Part shown: in pieces, positions 21,409-34,402 of the stretch
Layout: every line of letters begins with the position of its first letter
Position numbering within the stretch: position 1 is the first letter of the stretch
Origin: Neonectria sp. B-13
Taxonomy: Eukaryota; Ascomycota; Sordariomycetes; Hypocreales; Nectriaceae
Length of the DNA: 64,000 nt
Assembly: GCA_002682825.1 (NCBI GenBank)
Contig: NOKP01000029.1
Location: 62,001 to 126,000 of the forward strand
Direction of reading: 5' to 3'
Notes under the pieces: model-generated
Database searches by the model: none
Seen by the model: the letters and a program-made list of their open reading frames with translations, nothing else
What the model was told of the DNA's origin: nothing
Program-made: the position numbers and the translations under genes

Positions 21409-24400
21409 ATGGACGAAATCACGGCCGCCCCAGATCTACGTCACAGTGGTCATGGTGCCGAGAACGACGACGATAACCATGATAACCACGACCCCCCCGC
21501 TACGTCTCAGCTCCCGAACCGCGATGACCCGGCTCTCGACTTTCGCGAAGAGACGGTCGATCTCACAAGCAATTTCGCCTTCTCTCCGAACCAGCTTCAC
21601 CATCTCTTGACTACTAGGAGCCTCCCTGCCCTACGCGCCTTCGGCGGCCTTCTCGGCCTTGCCGCCGGTCTTCGCACCGACATCTCCGCCGGCCTCAGCA
21701 TCGACGAGACAAACATCGATGGCATCGTATCCTTCGACGAGGCCGTCGCCGCTGGCCATGCTGGACGTCCACCCACTGTCACCGATGGTCCGCCCCCGTC
21801 CACGCCCCCTACTCTCCTCCCCCATGGCTTGCGCCTGGGCGAGCCTCCCGACAACCACTTCGTCGACCGCAAACGAATATTTGGCGAGAACTGCGTCCCT
21901 CAGCGCAAACAAAAGTCCTTCCTCACGCTCATGTGGATCGCCTTCAACGACAAGCTCATAATCCTCTTGACCATCTCCGCCACCATCTCCCTCGCCATCG
22001 GCATTTACCAGACCGTTGACCCCTCCGTTGATTCTTCCCGTATCGAATGGGTTGATGGCGTCACCATTGTCGGCGCTATTGCCGTCATCGTGCTGGCGAG
22101 CGCTGCCACTGACTGGCAGAAGAATCAAAAGTTCAAGAAGCTCAACGAGCGCAAGGACCAGAGGAATGTGACGGTTCTCCGTTCTGGCAGGTTTCGGAAT
22201 ATTTCCGTCTACGATGTGCTTGTTGGTGACATAATGCACGTTGAAGCTGGTGATGTTGTTGCTGTCGATGGTATTCTCGTACAATCGTCCTGGCTCCAAG
22301 TAGACGAATCTTCTATATCTGGCGAGTCCGCCCTCGTGCACAAGACAGTTCCGAGCGACGTCAATTCCTCCCATGCCGTCCACGCCGACCCCTTCATTCT
22401 CAGCGGCACAACTGTCGCCCGGGGCGTCGGTCGTTATCTCGTCACTGCCGTCGGCCCTAACTCCACATATGGGCGCGTTCTGGCGTCCTTGAGGAGCGAC
22501 GTCCAAGAGACTCCGTTGCAGGCTAAACTGGGACGACTTGGAAAGCAACTCATCATCATTGGCGGCGTTGCAGGCTCCATTTTCTTCCTCATCCTCTTTA
22601 TCCGCTACTTGGTCAACATGCGAAATCTCAGCGTTGAACCGTCACAAAAGGTGGAAGATTTTCTGCATGTGCTCATCCTGTCTGTCACTGTCGTTGTCAT
22701 CACCGTCCCAGAAGGCTTGGCCCTGAACGTCACCATTGCCTTGGCTTTTGCAACCAAGCGTATGCTCAAGGACAACAACCTTGTTCGCCTCCTTCGCTCT
22801 TGCGAGATCATGGGCAATGCGACCACTGTGTGTTCAGACAAGACCGGTACTCTGACCCAGAACAAGATGACTGTCGTGGCCGGTCGTATTGGCCTCCAGT
22901 GCTACTTCGACGACACAGATTTAGCTGTCAGTGACCTGGACCTTTCCATGTCTAGGGCATCTACCATCAAGTGTGACACTTCTGCTCAGCTTGTGGCGAC
23001 ATTGTCAACAGAGTCCAAGACCTTGATTAAGGACATAGTAGCGGTCAACTCCACCGCTTTTGAAAGCGATGATTCTGGGTCGTCAGAATTCGTTGGTTCA
23101 AGTACAGAGACAGCGTTGTTGGAATTCAGTCGCCAACATCTGGGCATGAGCCATTTGACTGAAGAAAGGGCCAACTCTCCAATCGTCACCATGCTGCCGT
23201 TTGACTCCTCTCGCAAATGGATGGCCACTCTCGTTAAGCTCCCCAATGGCAAGTATCGACTACTGGTTAAGGGTGCTGCTGAAGTTGTTTTCGAGTACTG
23301 TGCCTTTATTGTTTCGGACCCCACGTACAGACTACCTATGGCACGTCTGTCTGATGACGACCGGGCTAGTTTCCACAACACTATTCGGGACTATGCTTCG
23401 AAGCTGCTGCGCCCTGTCGCTATGGCATACCGTGATTTTGACCCGTCTGAAGTTTTCGAGGATCCAGACGATGACCCGGATTCTCTCAATCTGGAATGGT
23501 TGGCATCTGGCATGGTCTTTCTCGGCGTCTTTGGAATCAGGGATCCGCTGCGCCCCGAAGTGGCGGAGTCGGTGCGTCAGTGTCAGGCGGCTGGTGTCTT
23601 TGTTCGCATGGTCACTGGGGATAACTTTCTTACCGCTAAGGCCATTGCGGCCGAGTGCGGCATCTACACGGCCGGTGGCATCGCCATGGACGGGCCCACA
23701 TTCCGAGACTTGACTTCGGAGCAGCTGGATGCCGTTATTCCTCGCCTACAAGTTCTCGCGCGATCGAGCCCTGAGGATAAACTACTGTTGGTATCGCATC
23801 TGAAGGGCATGAATGAAACCGTGGCCGTTACTGGAGACGGTACCAACGATGCCTTGGCTTTGAAGGCTGCGGATGTCGGATTTGCTATGGGCATCCAGGG
23901 CACGGAAGTGGCCAAAGAGGCTGCCTCCATCATTCTCCTGGACGACAACTTTGCTTCTATTGTCAAGGCATTGGCCTGGGGTCGAACGGTCAATGATGCT
24001 GTCAAAAAGTTCTGTCAGGTAAATCCAAGAAATACACACTTCCCCTTTGGTTTTGTTGGACGCAACAGCTAATCGTGCTGCTCTAGTTTCAATTCACAAT
24101 TAACTTGACTGCCGGTATAATCACCGTCGTATCAGAGCTTGTTGGCGATGCCATTTTCACAGTCGTCCAACTGCTGTGGATCAACCTAATCATGGACATC
24201 TTCGCTTCACTAGGCTTAGCCACCGACAATCCTTCGCCCGATTTCCTCCGGCGAAAACCTGAGCCTCGAAACGCACCCATTGTTAGCATCACCATGTGGA
24301 AGATGATCATCGGGCAGGCGATTTACCAGCTTGCGGTTATTTTCGTTGTGCACTATGCTGGCTGGGACTTGTTTAATCCTGACACGGAATTTGAGGTGGA

Positions 24401-25298
24401 GAAGCTCCAGACGTTTGTTTTCAACATCTACGTGTGGATGCAGTTCTTTAACCAGCACAATTGTCGCCGAGTTGACAACAAGCTGGACATTTGGTACCAG
24501 GGCGTGTTGAAAAACCCATGGTTCATCGGGGTGCAGCTCATCACTATTGCTGGACAATTCATCATCATTTTTAAGGGAGGCGAGGCGTTTGACACAAGGA
24601 CTTTGACTGGCGCGCAATGGGGTTGGAGCATGCTTTTCGGAGTGCTGACGATTCCACTGGGAGCGTTGATCCGACAAATCCCAGACAGTCTAGTGCAGAT
24701 ATTGTTTGATGCATTTCGGAGAGTATATCACAAGGTAACGGGGCCGTTCCGAGGGTGCTTTTCAAGACTCGTTCCTAAAAGATTCAAGAAACGCACCGAG
24801 GAACAGCCAGAGGAGGAGATGGGCAGAGTTGAGAACATTATTCAAACCCTGGGCTTGGGCCCAGAGTCAGGTGATCAGGACGAGACCACGACTGCCGAGC
24901 AGAGAGAAGCCCTGGAGAGCTCGGCGAGAATGCGGCAACAAGAGACGGACAGACAGACGAGAGTAATCGACTTGAAGGGCCTCGTTGAAGCTGCCAGGCT
25001 GGGTCGGGAGCGTGGTGATGCGACTCTGGAACTCCACCCCCGAACATTGAAGGACGATCCGATCCTGAGGAAACCCACCGACAGCACGGTGCCCCCGAGT
25101 CAAGATGTTGCGTTTATGAGGTTTGTCGCAGTGGGGGATAGAAACAGGAGACATATGCGAAACCTGACGGGTCAGTTGCCTCACACCGCGCAAAATCTTC
25201 AAAACCACCACCAACAACAGCGACGACAGCCCCAGCCACCGACAAGACGACCAAGCAGCTTCAAATGGGAATCATTGCTGAGGTCGAAAAGAAGATGA
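21409..25298 (+). CDS. P2B-type Ca2+-ATPase (vacuolar/plasma membrane, Pmc1 type)
   Basis: Calcium pump that removes Ca2+ from the cytosol using ATP, expected in the vacuolar or plasma membrane. Exons are 21409-24018 and 24087-25298 (68-nt intron, CAG before GTAAAT, CTCTAG acceptor; frame KKFCQ to FQFTIN), giving 1273 aa. Visible in order: an acidic disordered N-terminus; about 10 membrane helices; actuator SISGESALVHK; VPEGLALNVTIALAFATKRM in helix 4 with the ion-binding Pro-Glu; phosphorylation motif DKTGTLTQN with Asp477; nucleotide-binding KGAAEVV; MVTGDN; hinge TGDGTNDALALKAADVGFAMGIQGTEVAK. The final ~180 residues are cytosolic, charged and Gln/Pro-rich. Filamentous fungi have several paralogues (NCA-2/NCA-3, PmcA-C), so I give no symbol. 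The ATG at 21409 is the first in frame. Confidence 0.95.
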
Positions 25299-25561
25299 GG
25301 AGGGCCGGAGTGAAATTGTAACAATCGAATGACACCCCCAGTATCGGGGTATGAATTAGACACAGTACATTAATCTGACGACTACGAAGTTATGACGGAT
25401 AAATCAGATAGGGAACGATACCAATGATACAGTTGGGATTTGGGTTGAGATTGCTGAGCCCCGTTCTCATTACTAGTATTACAGCCCGTTGTCGGCCGAT
25501 TGTGAGGAAATATAATTCGCATTTCCTTTTGTACCTAATGAGCGAGATGTGCTTCTTGCCA

Positions 25562-27092
25562 TCAAGCCACTTTGACTACCGATGCCTGGATGGCTCCGCC
25601 TAGCTCTTCTCGAGGATAGCCGGGCCCACGCATGAGACAGACGGCACTCCGGGCCAAATTTGATACAAGCAAGGGCATGCTGAGCTGCATCGTCAGGACA
25701 TTGGGCCGCGGCCGTAGTTGATTGGGAGAGAAGAAATCGACAAAGCTCCAGCTATCCGGCTGCGCGGAGAGGACATCAGAGGGCGGATCGTCGACGGACG
25801 ACGGGCCGGCGATATTGAGCTCGAGCGTCTCGGAATCGACGACCCTGCCGCCGAGGGCGAGCAGCTGCTTCTCGACGCCCAGGATACTGAGATATCCGGC
25901 CGAGACGTTGTGGGGACGGGGCTTCCAGATGCCGGACCAGCCCAGCTCCTCGAAGGTGGGATTTAAGTCGTTCCTCGAGAAGACTTGGGACCCATGCTGT
26001 CCATACGGCAGATCGATGACGCGGTACATGTCTTCACTTCCAGGCCCTAGCAGCCATCGCAGACGGATCAACAGCTCGCCCCTGTCGCGGTAGCGCAGGT
26101 TGGACCCGAAGATGCGTGTCTCTTCGGTTTGCGACACGGGCGGATGCTGGGACTTGGTGAGGATCAGATAGGCGATGGTGAGGCTGGCCTTTGCGAGGCG
26201 GTAGGCGAAGGAGTCGGGCGACAGGGGCACGCGAGGGCCCCAGAACTTGGAATCAATGATGGGGTGGCTGGTGAGGGCCCAGCCGTTACCGTAGATTTGC
26301 GGATGCATGGAGGTGTTGGTCATGGAGGGGTTGGGCATGGAGGGGTTGGGCATGAAGCCGTCCGGAGGCTCTTCGGGGAAGTTGGTGTTGTCGTAGCTGT
26401 AGTTGACACCGGGAGGTCCTGGGAGGGCGAGAATGACGGCGGTCAGCGAGGACTGCAGAGCCGTGTCGTTGGTTAGGGAGGGATCGCAGTCCATGGTGTC
26501 GTCGGAGGTGTGGCTGGCCGTGGACGAGTCGCCTGGTGGGGAAGTGGACGAGTGTCCTGGCGTATCGTTCTCGGGGATGCTGCGCAGCTTGGTGGTTGAG
26601 GCTGGAGCTGAACTTGATACTGAAGCTGAAGCCGAAGTTGACATCGGTATACGGAAACTGGCTGGAGTTTCCGCAGGGGTACACGACACATCCTCCGGGT
26701 CGTCTGGCCCAACGACTTCATTAGCCAAGGCGAGAATACGTGACACAGAGCGTCGCAAGCTCCCAACCAGGTCAGGCTGCTTGCTGACGACCTCGGTCTC
26801 GAGCATCTCGTCGACGAAGCCGATGAAGATGGAGCTCATTTCCTCGACGACCTCTTCCAGACGCCGGAGCCGCTTGGCCTGCTCCGCCTCGGCGACCTGT
26901 CTGCGCCTGCGGAAGACATTCTGCGCCTCGCGGTTGCGCTGGCGTCGGGCCTGGACCGTGTTAGACGAGGACGATGAAGCGTTCACGGGTGTATGTTTGT
27001 TTTACCTTGAGAGTGGCATCGTCCACCTCGGACGTGTTGGACGGAGGTCGGCCGCGCCGCTTGGCCGGCGTGGGCTCAGGCTGATCTGGCAT
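25562..27092 (-). CDS. bZIP transcription factor with C-terminal DUF3425
   Basis: Nuclear regulator. Exons are 27006-27092 and 25562-26950 (55-nt intron with GTAAAA donor, CTAAC branch, CCAG acceptor), 491 aa. Exon 1 carries an AT-hook-like KRRGRPPS; the basic region spans the junction (ARRQRNREAQNVFRRRRQ, residues about 30-47, with the Yap-type N-x2-A-Q-x2-F-R arrangement) and continues into a weak zipper rich in Leu/Val/Met (RRLEEVVEEMSSIFIGFVDEM). The middle is Ser/Thr/Pro-rich and contains a small PNPSM repeat. The C-terminal half (LTIAYLILTKSQHPPVSQ to GVEKQLLALGGRVVDSETLEL) fits DUF3425, a domain found behind fungal bZIPs. Such factors often govern stress or secondary-metabolism genes; targets here are unknown. 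Next on the same strand, 0.5 kb upstream, is an ABC exporter. Confidence 0.9.
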
Positions 27093-27604
27093 TTAGACGA
27101 CGGATGGGCTCTATGACAAGCCGTCTAAGATGGGGTGCCAGCAGGTTCGGGATAAGCTTGGTGGAGTGAGTGGTGGAGTGTGAGAGGGAGAAGGATGCGG
27201 ATGCAGATGCAGATGCCAAAACGGAGATGGGCCGGTTTGCCCTGGGTTTCCAGATCGGTATCCCTGTTCTCTCTGAGTTGAGCCTCAATAAGAAACCCGT
27301 GGAATGGAGCTGGAACGTTGATGCGGCTGTGGTTGCTTGATGACTGATGGTGACGAGCTGCTGGAGCGGATGAATGGAGAGCGCCGAGCGAGTGTGGTGT
27401 CTGATTGACTTGTTGCCAGTGCACTGAGTGCGGATCACTAATCGCCCACACTCGGAGCACTTACATCACAAGTCCGACTGGACACGCCACAGCAAATGAG
27501 AATGAGCGATGGGACAGGGAACGTGGGCCACATGCAAAGAATCGGAAATGCTAACTAGTTTCATCCAAAATGATTCCATAGAGCCTCGCCTCCCATTATT
27601 TCAC
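27093..27604. promoter_or_regulatory. Upstream region of the bZIP gene
   Basis: A 512-bp spacer between the bZIP start and the stop of the ABC transporter, both leftward. It must contain the transporter's 3' end and the bZIP promoter. Short GATGCGGATGCAGATGCAGATGCC-type repetition near 27192-27216. No gene seen. Confidence 0.45.
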
Positions 27605-30600
27605 TTAGACCAGGCTTTCTTCATCTGCCCCAGCTCCGGACCCCGGTCCGAGGTCTCCCCCGGCCTCCCCGCCGGTATCACCTCCGAACCCACTTCCGCC
27701 ATGGCGGCCTCCTCCGCTCCTCGACCGCACAACCGGGCTTTTAATACGCGGGACGTCCTCCTCCACGCCATTCCTCTTCTCTGCTGCCCACCCCCCGCCG
27801 CTGACGAGCTGCGCAAACCGCCCCTGCTTCCGCAGCAGCCCGTGATACGTGCCCTCTTCCACCTTAGCCCCGTCCTCGAGCACCACGATTCGGTCCGCGA
27901 TGGCCATCATGTCACGACTGTGCGTCACGACCACAATGGCCATACCCCCGCGCCGCTGCGTCGACTCGTCCGTAAGCCCCTGCATCGTCTGCCGGATCGC
28001 CTCGGAACTCTCCGCATCCAGCGCGCTCGTGGGCTCGTCTAGGACCAACAACGAGGGCCTCCGCGCGAGCGCCCGCGCAATGCTCAGACGTTGGGATTGC
28101 CCACCCGAGAGCGCCTGGCCGCCGTCGCCGACCAACGTGTTGTACCCGTCGGGCAATGACACGATGAACTCGTGCAGACCCGCAGCTTGAGCGGCCGCCA
28201 CGACGTTTCCGATGCGCCGCAACGGCGAGCTCTCCTTTATGCCGTAGGCTATGTTTTCTGCAACCGTCGCCGGGAAGAGAAAGGGCGTCTGCGGCACATA
28301 CGCCGTCATGCTCCGGATATGCTCAATGTCCACGTCGGCGTATGAAACACCGCCAAACGTCAGGGGTGAAACCGTGCTGAGGACCGAACGCGCCGATGGC
28401 GAGTAGAGACCTAGCAATAGTGACATGACGGTCGATTTCCCGCATCCAGACCGACCCACGATGGCCAGACAAGTCCCAGGTTGAATGTCAAAGGATACAC
28501 CTCGCAGCACTGGACGACCTTCGTCCGCTCTGTATGAGAAGTTGAGTTCATGCAGCCGCACCGGAAGGAGGGTCGCGGGTGTTTGGGTGCCGCGGGTTTC
28601 GAAGGACGGCTTCAGCGGTATGTTGACATACGCTAACATCTGCGCAGCTGTGGCTTGAGCCATGGTGACTTGTGGAATTGCACTCAGGAACCCGGTGGCT
28701 GTGCCTATACTGAACAGGAGCAGGTTGACTACCTGGACCACGGCTGTAGCCGTGATCTCCTTCTCCTTTGCCAGGAGGACCGTACCGTAGTAGAAGACCA
28801 GGGCCGTCAGAAGATAGTTGAGCGACTGGTAGAGTCCATACGGCCCACTCGTGAATGCCGCCCTCCGCAGGCCAAGTCGGAATGTGTGTGACACAGACTT
28901 GGTGTACTTGTCGCGGAAGTAGCTTTCCAGGGTGAGAGCCCTCACGACCCGGATGTTGAGGAAGATCTCGGTGAGGGTAGCGCTCGAGTCCTCTGCGCCC
29001 TTGTTGCAAGTGGCCTCCCACTTCCCGCTGACAACGGAAAAGCCCTTGACTGCGCCCATAACGACAGGCATCAAGGCTAAGGTAACGAGGGTAAGTTTCC
29101 AAGAGACGGCCAGGGCCCATATGACGGCCACCGAGGTCATCACAGTCACGACAATGACGATGGGAATGAACCGGCCCACGAGGTTGCGCATCTCCTCCGC
29201 GTTCCGATCAAGGCACTCGTTGATACGACCAGGTGAGTTCTGCGACCGGTCAAACCACGGTTTGGGCTGCCGCAAGATCTTCTTCAGGGCTTGAATGCGG
29301 ATGGCGTTGATCCAAGCCTGGCCGACGATCTCCAATAGGTAACGGCCACCACCAGTGCAGACGCCATCGATAATGGCAACCACGAAGAGGTAGATGGCCC
29401 ATCTTTTACCCTCGGCTAGTTTGTCACCAGGTGACCACATTACTCCCAGTAGTTGTGCGAAGCAGTAAGCGAACGTAGGGATTGCTCCTGCGCCGACGAT
29501 GCAGGTAATAATCCCGAACAAGAGGACGAGCCGGTGACGATGCCCAAGAGCCGGCCAAACGGTCTTCAGGATTGCCACCAACGATATTGGCCCCGGAGGG
29601 CTACCTGTTGGACTTTTCGGTGTTTTCTCCGTCATGTTTTCAGTTGCATTTGTATCCATCCTGTCATCAAAACGTGCAAGTCGCAGACTCGACATGTTCT
29701 TGCGGCGGTTAGCCCCTTTAAACTTGTAGCCAGTCTCCTCTGTCGAAGCACTCAATCTTTCTTCCTGGATATCCATGACGCTGGAACGCACGCTGTACCG
29801 TTTAAGCGGCAGTATGGTTCTTTCACGTAGCGGTGGAGGGCTTCTTGCTACCGACCTTGGCCGTTCTGGAGGGATTTCCAAATCCCAGATCTGCTCTTCT
29901 CTCATTCTCAGCGCCGCAATGGTACTCGAACCCCACGAGATCCGCCGCGACATGTTGACTCCGGGTGCAAGAAAGGAGTTTCGCTGGAGGCCTTCGATTT
30001 CTTCCATCAAGACTTGAGAGACACGCGAGGCCCTTGCTGGAGGAGGTATCATGATCGGAGAACGTGAACCAGGGCTATCAGGAGATGTCACGTTGATTTC
30101 AATCGGAGTATCCGGGGAGTCGCTTGGGGCGATGGATGTAAGTGTAGCAAACGCTCCGGTCGATTTTCGAACTAGATCACGCTTGAAGCCTTCTTCCACC
30201 AGAGATGCGTTGTCCATGACATACACAAAGTCACCGTCCGCGATCTGGGAAACGTCGTGAGTGATGATGATTGTAGTCTTCCCGCGCCTCCACTCTCGGA
30301 TCGCCTCCATGATTAGATCCCTACTGACTTGATCCAGACCACTGGTGATCTCGTCGAGAATGAGCACCGGGGGGTCCCTGATTCGAGCTCTCGCCAGTGC
30401 CACTCTTTGTTTCTGGCCGCCACTCAGGTTGTATCCGCCAGAGCCCACGTTGGTCTCTAGCCCGCTTGGGAGTGTAGTGAGAGTAGACTGCAGTAGTGCA
30501 GCCTCGCAGGCAGTCCTCACCTCGAACTGTGTTGCTTGTTCAGGACAAACGTGGCCAAAGGCAATGTTCCAGAACAAAGTCTCGTTGAACATAATGCTGG

Positions 30601-32083
30601 ATTGCTGGATTAAGGTGACGTTCTCTCGTAGCCACTGCCTATCCAAAACTCGCAAGGGCTGATTGTCTATCTGGATCTCGCCGGTATTGGGCTCGTAGAA
30701 TCCGACCATGAGGTTTCCCAGAGTGCTTTTTCCAGAACCGCTTCTCCCGACAATGAAGGTCAAATCACCAGAGGGGAAGAAGAAAGATGACATATTCAGG
30801 GCCATGCTCTCTGGATTTGAAGGATATGCAAATCTTACCTTGGATTTTGTTAGACAGTGCGTTGTTTATGGGTATGAGGGTCTTGAACACTTACATTGGT
30901 CAGTTCGATATCACCAACACATGTATCTGGCCTCAGGGAGCCCGTCATCCTTTTTGATCCATGCCCTGGCTTGGAACTAGAGACCATCGCAGACAAGAAT
31001 CCGCCTGCCGACATGCCTTTGGCGAGGACGAGCCATTGCGGCATAAGTGCTTCGATTGCCTGAAATGAGGCGAGCGTCGCATAGAAGGTCGCAAGGACAT
31101 GACCAGGCGAAAGCCCGCCGTTTACCAGGACCACGCCGTACCAAAAGCCGACGACGAACATGGCGATGCCACTGAAACTGATGTATCCCATTTGAATGGA
31201 GTTACACTGCGCCTGGATGAGGTAATGCTTTGCCGCGGCCTTGACAGCTGTGCAGTATTGCCAAACGTCTTGGTCGTATCCATTGAAGACCTTGACAAGG
31301 TCAATGGCAGTCATGGAGGCGACAGCGTGTTTGGAAGCAACGGCTAAATGGCGTCTTTGATCTTGGATGGCGGGTTCTAGTCGACGAGTGACTAGTGAAA
31401 GAATAATGATTGATACGGGCATAATTGCAAGAAGTACTAGGGTGAGCTTCCACGAGTAGTAGAAGGCGATGCCGAGAGAGGCAAATGAGGTTATGACGTC
31501 GCAGACAAGCAAGCCGAGGACTTGAGAGGTCCCCATTTGTAATTCTCGGGTTTGTCTGTTAATGTGTCACGTCAGGAGAGGCGAGTCAAATGAGGATTGC
31601 AGAGACAACTCACGTCTGGATCCTGATGAGAAGACTTGAGATGCCCTCAGACTGGGAGTCAAACCAGGCCATGTCTCTGGAAAGCAGGTTCTCAAAGAGA
31701 TCATGGCGAACACTGGCAGCTTGCAACTCGCCAAAGATGACCCAAAGAGCCAGGAATGCCGAGTTGGCCAGCCAGTAGCCTATCCCGAGGCCCATCAGGA
31801 TGAGAGACCATTTGGAGATTTCAGACAAGGCTTCAGAGCCGTCGAGCGATCCGTTTCCGAAACCGGCGATGATGTCGAAGACCTTCCCTAGGATGATGGC
31901 TAGGATAGTCTTGAAGCCGGCTGCAACGGTGGACGCGAGCAGGGCGCCGATCAAGGGCAGTGTATGCGCCCACTTGGTGAAGACGAATAACTGTCTCCAG
32001 GATGACTTCACGGCCTGTTGAGGGTTCTGTGTAGTTACATCCGAGCCATGAGCATCAAGACGACTAAGGGCTGTCGAATCCAT
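27605..32083 (-). CDS. Full-size ABCB transporter, Ste6-like (candidate a-type pheromone exporter)
   Basis: Exons 31614-32083, 30895-31555 and 27605-30838 (introns 58 and 56 nt) encode 1454 aa with TMD1-NBD1-TMD2-NBD2. NBD1 follows VRFAYPSNPES: Walker A GRSGSGKST (residues 408-416), signature LSGGQKQRVALARA, Walker B with DEITSGLD, switch His in IIITHDVSQI. NBD2: Walker A GRSGCGKST near 1172, LSGGQSQRLSIARA, VLDEPTSALD, VVVTHS. Both sites keep the catalytic Glu and His, but NBD1 has Ile for Pro/Ala after the Glu and Gly for Ala in the D-loop. A long Ser/Pro-rich linker (about residues 620-790) joins the halves. The THDVSQI and YVMDNASLVEEGFKRDL context is, from memory, typical of fungal Ste6/AtrD-type proteins that export lipid-modified pheromone; a general drug exporter is the main alternative. 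Divergent from PBDC1/Chp1. Confidence 0.93.
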
Positions 32084-32916
32084 GTTGTCCGAAGGGAATG
32101 TCGATTTGGCATCCAGGATTCACTGACGAGGGAGACGATGCTTGAGAGACGATGGCACCGAGGGAAAGAGAGAGGCATTGCCGACACATGATGGCGGTTT
32201 TCTCAACTGGGACTCGGACAAAGAACAATGTCAACTGGCGGATGCGGGTTGTGGTGATGCCGAAGTGATGCACTAAAGTGGCACAGACGGCTGCGAAGCC
32301 CATTGTTCTTTGGCGTTTCGCGGCTTCATATTGTTCTCGCATTTGGAGCTCCAACGGGCGGAAACCGCCACCACACGGCCAATCAGGAGTTTGCTTAAGG
32401 TCAATACCGGGACCTTCAATCCAGGGCGAGATGTATTCCGGAGCCCGTTGATTCCGCGGTTCCGGACAGAGTGATAAATTTCTTGGTTTTGATGCACGCA
32501 CTAGTTGGTGATTGTGGCAAATCGATGCGGTTGAAGACGAAACATTGGGAATTCAAGAGACGCCAAATGAACTAGACTCGATCTGAACGGCGTCCTTGAA
32601 GCTCAAAGCATCTCGTAAAGTCAACACATCCATCTTTTGCTGTCGCTGGAGTAGTCTCGCATGTTTGTGTTAGTGCCCGCAGCATCCATCAACTTCGAGC
32701 AGGCACCAGAACTACCGTGCGAAAGATACAGTGCCAGCGGGCGCATGCACTATGCGCTGATATCATCCTCCCACTTTTCCGCTGCCCCTCCACCCGCTTG
32801 ATAGAATCCCCCGCCAAACCAAACTGCCCCACGTTCAAGATTTTTGTCAACACCAACAACACGACACTTTTACGATTCGACTCTGCCGAGTATAAGCAAC
32901 TACACACTTCATCAAG
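32084..32916. promoter_or_regulatory. Divergent promoter region, ABC transporter / PBDC1
   Basis: An 833-bp spacer between two divergent ATGs, expected to hold both promoters. No gene. A C/T- and A/C-rich stretch from about 32760 to 32910 runs into the PBDC1 leader. Confidence 0.5.
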
Positions 32917-33660
32917 ATGGATCCCCTCGATACCATGTCTGGCGGGCCTGTCCCCAAGAACTTTGACGCCGAGAACGCCGAAAACAACGAGGATGTGAGC
33001 TACCCCACGTCATTGGCAAATCCACAGTGACCAAGACAATTTGGCTAATATTCATTTCTCCAGATCGAGAAGCAATTCGCAGTCAAGGGTATGTGTCTCT
33101 GTATTAATAATAAAAATACCATCAGACCCCTTCCGCTAACTTCATGTCTCCAGTCGTCCAGCACATGCAAACCTACTGGTCCATCCTCGAGAAGGTCAAG
33201 GGCTCGTCCCTCCGCCTGACCAAGATCGACGACGACATCTACGAGCACCTCAAGGCCGACTTCCCCGAGTTCGACGCCGCCGCTACCATCAACGAGGATG
33301 AGATGAAGAGCAAGGCGGGCAAGGAGAGGTGGCGCAAGTTCATGATGGCCTACGAGAAGAAGGTCGACGACTACAACTACGGCACCATGGTCCGCAACAA
33401 CCCCAAGGCCGAATACGAGGAGGAAACGACCATTTTCGGTATGTAAATGGAGACAACCAGGTTATACTGCCCGAAATATACTAACAACTCCCAAGTGCCG
33501 CGTATGCAGTTCTACGCTGTTGAGATTGCTCGGTAAGCATCACTTCCATTCCTCGATTATGATAACAACAGGGTGCTAACAGCTGTACTACAGAAACCGC
33601 AACGGCTTGAACGACTGGATTTACGAGCAGGCCCAGGCCGAGAAGGCCAAGGCTAAGTAA
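32917..33660 (+). CDS. PBDC1 / Chp1 family protein (polysaccharide biosynthesis domain; eEF1A chaperone)
   Basis: Five exons: 32917-32994, 33064-33088, 33154-33438, 33496-33532 and 33594-33660, giving 163 aa. All four introns (57-69 nt) have good GT..AG ends and rejoin the frame (NED-IEKQFAVK-VVQHMQTYW, TTIF-VPRMQFYAVEIAR-NRNGLNDW). The core matches the PBDC1 family (yeast YPL225W): QTYWSILEKV, SSLRLTKIDDDIYEHLKADFPEF, and RWRKFMMAYEKKVDDYNYGTM. The old domain name refers to polysaccharide synthesis, but yeast work describes the protein as Chp1, a small cytosolic chaperone that helps newly made eEF1A fold on the ribosome. Translation could start at the second ATG (32935) as well. Two exons are only 25 and 37 nt, so automated prediction may miss them. 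Confidence 0.93.
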
Positions 33661-34402
33661 ACAGCACCAGATGCCGGAAACACACCCAAAAAGCACACAC
33701 CACAACGGCCATGCCCCGTCTCGCCGACCGATGACCGACTGCGGATCCAAGGAGACCCGCTTCGCTGAAACGGCACACGAGAAGAGAAGGAGAACGGTCC
33801 AGGCCCCAGAGTGACTCATTGTAGGCGTCACTAGAGTGGCTGCAGTGAGGTCCATGAGTTGCATCCAGTTTGAGCCTTAGGTTCTCTGGAACCTGGGTGT
33901 GATGGACTACATCTCTGCAAACACTGAGATCTTCAGTGATACCCACGAATACAAAGCAATTTCTTCATCTAACTTGCAAATCACCAGGCCAGTGACTTGA
34001 TGTGAGGTGATTTGCCGATTTCAACTGCATGGCACATGTGAGGCCAACTCGTGAAACAAAAGTATAATCTAGGTAGTTTCTTAAGTAATACCACTCAACT
34101 AGGAGTCAGAATAATGGCAGTGAGTTGGAGAAGTCCCGAGTCTCAACCTCCCTGACAGCGCCATTGACGACTAGGCGGAGGAAACGTTTGTCAAAGCCGG
34201 ACATCGGCCAAACAAAGATAGAAACTCGGCCACCAAAATGACCAAGAAGTGATTTCAGACAAGTGCTCCATGATTCACTGTTGCGTTTGCACCCCCCCCC
34301 CCCGTTTGCATCCTGCGCCTGCATCCGCACCGCGACTGTCTTCACCAAAACAATGCCTTCCCTCCACAACCAAAACTCCAGAATCCGTCGCCAGGAGACA
34401 AA
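33661..34402. other. Intergenic region with a poly-C tract
   Basis: 742 bp between two rightward genes. A run of 12 C at 34292-34303 lies about 100 bp before the next start. A CTAGGTAG motif is near 34070. No gene seen. Confidence 0.5.

Noticed and set aside
21631..22548. 305-codon open frame antisense to the Ca2+-ATPase
   Set aside because: Low-complexity Gly/Asp/Val sequence opposite an unambiguous P-type ATPase exon; a shadow.
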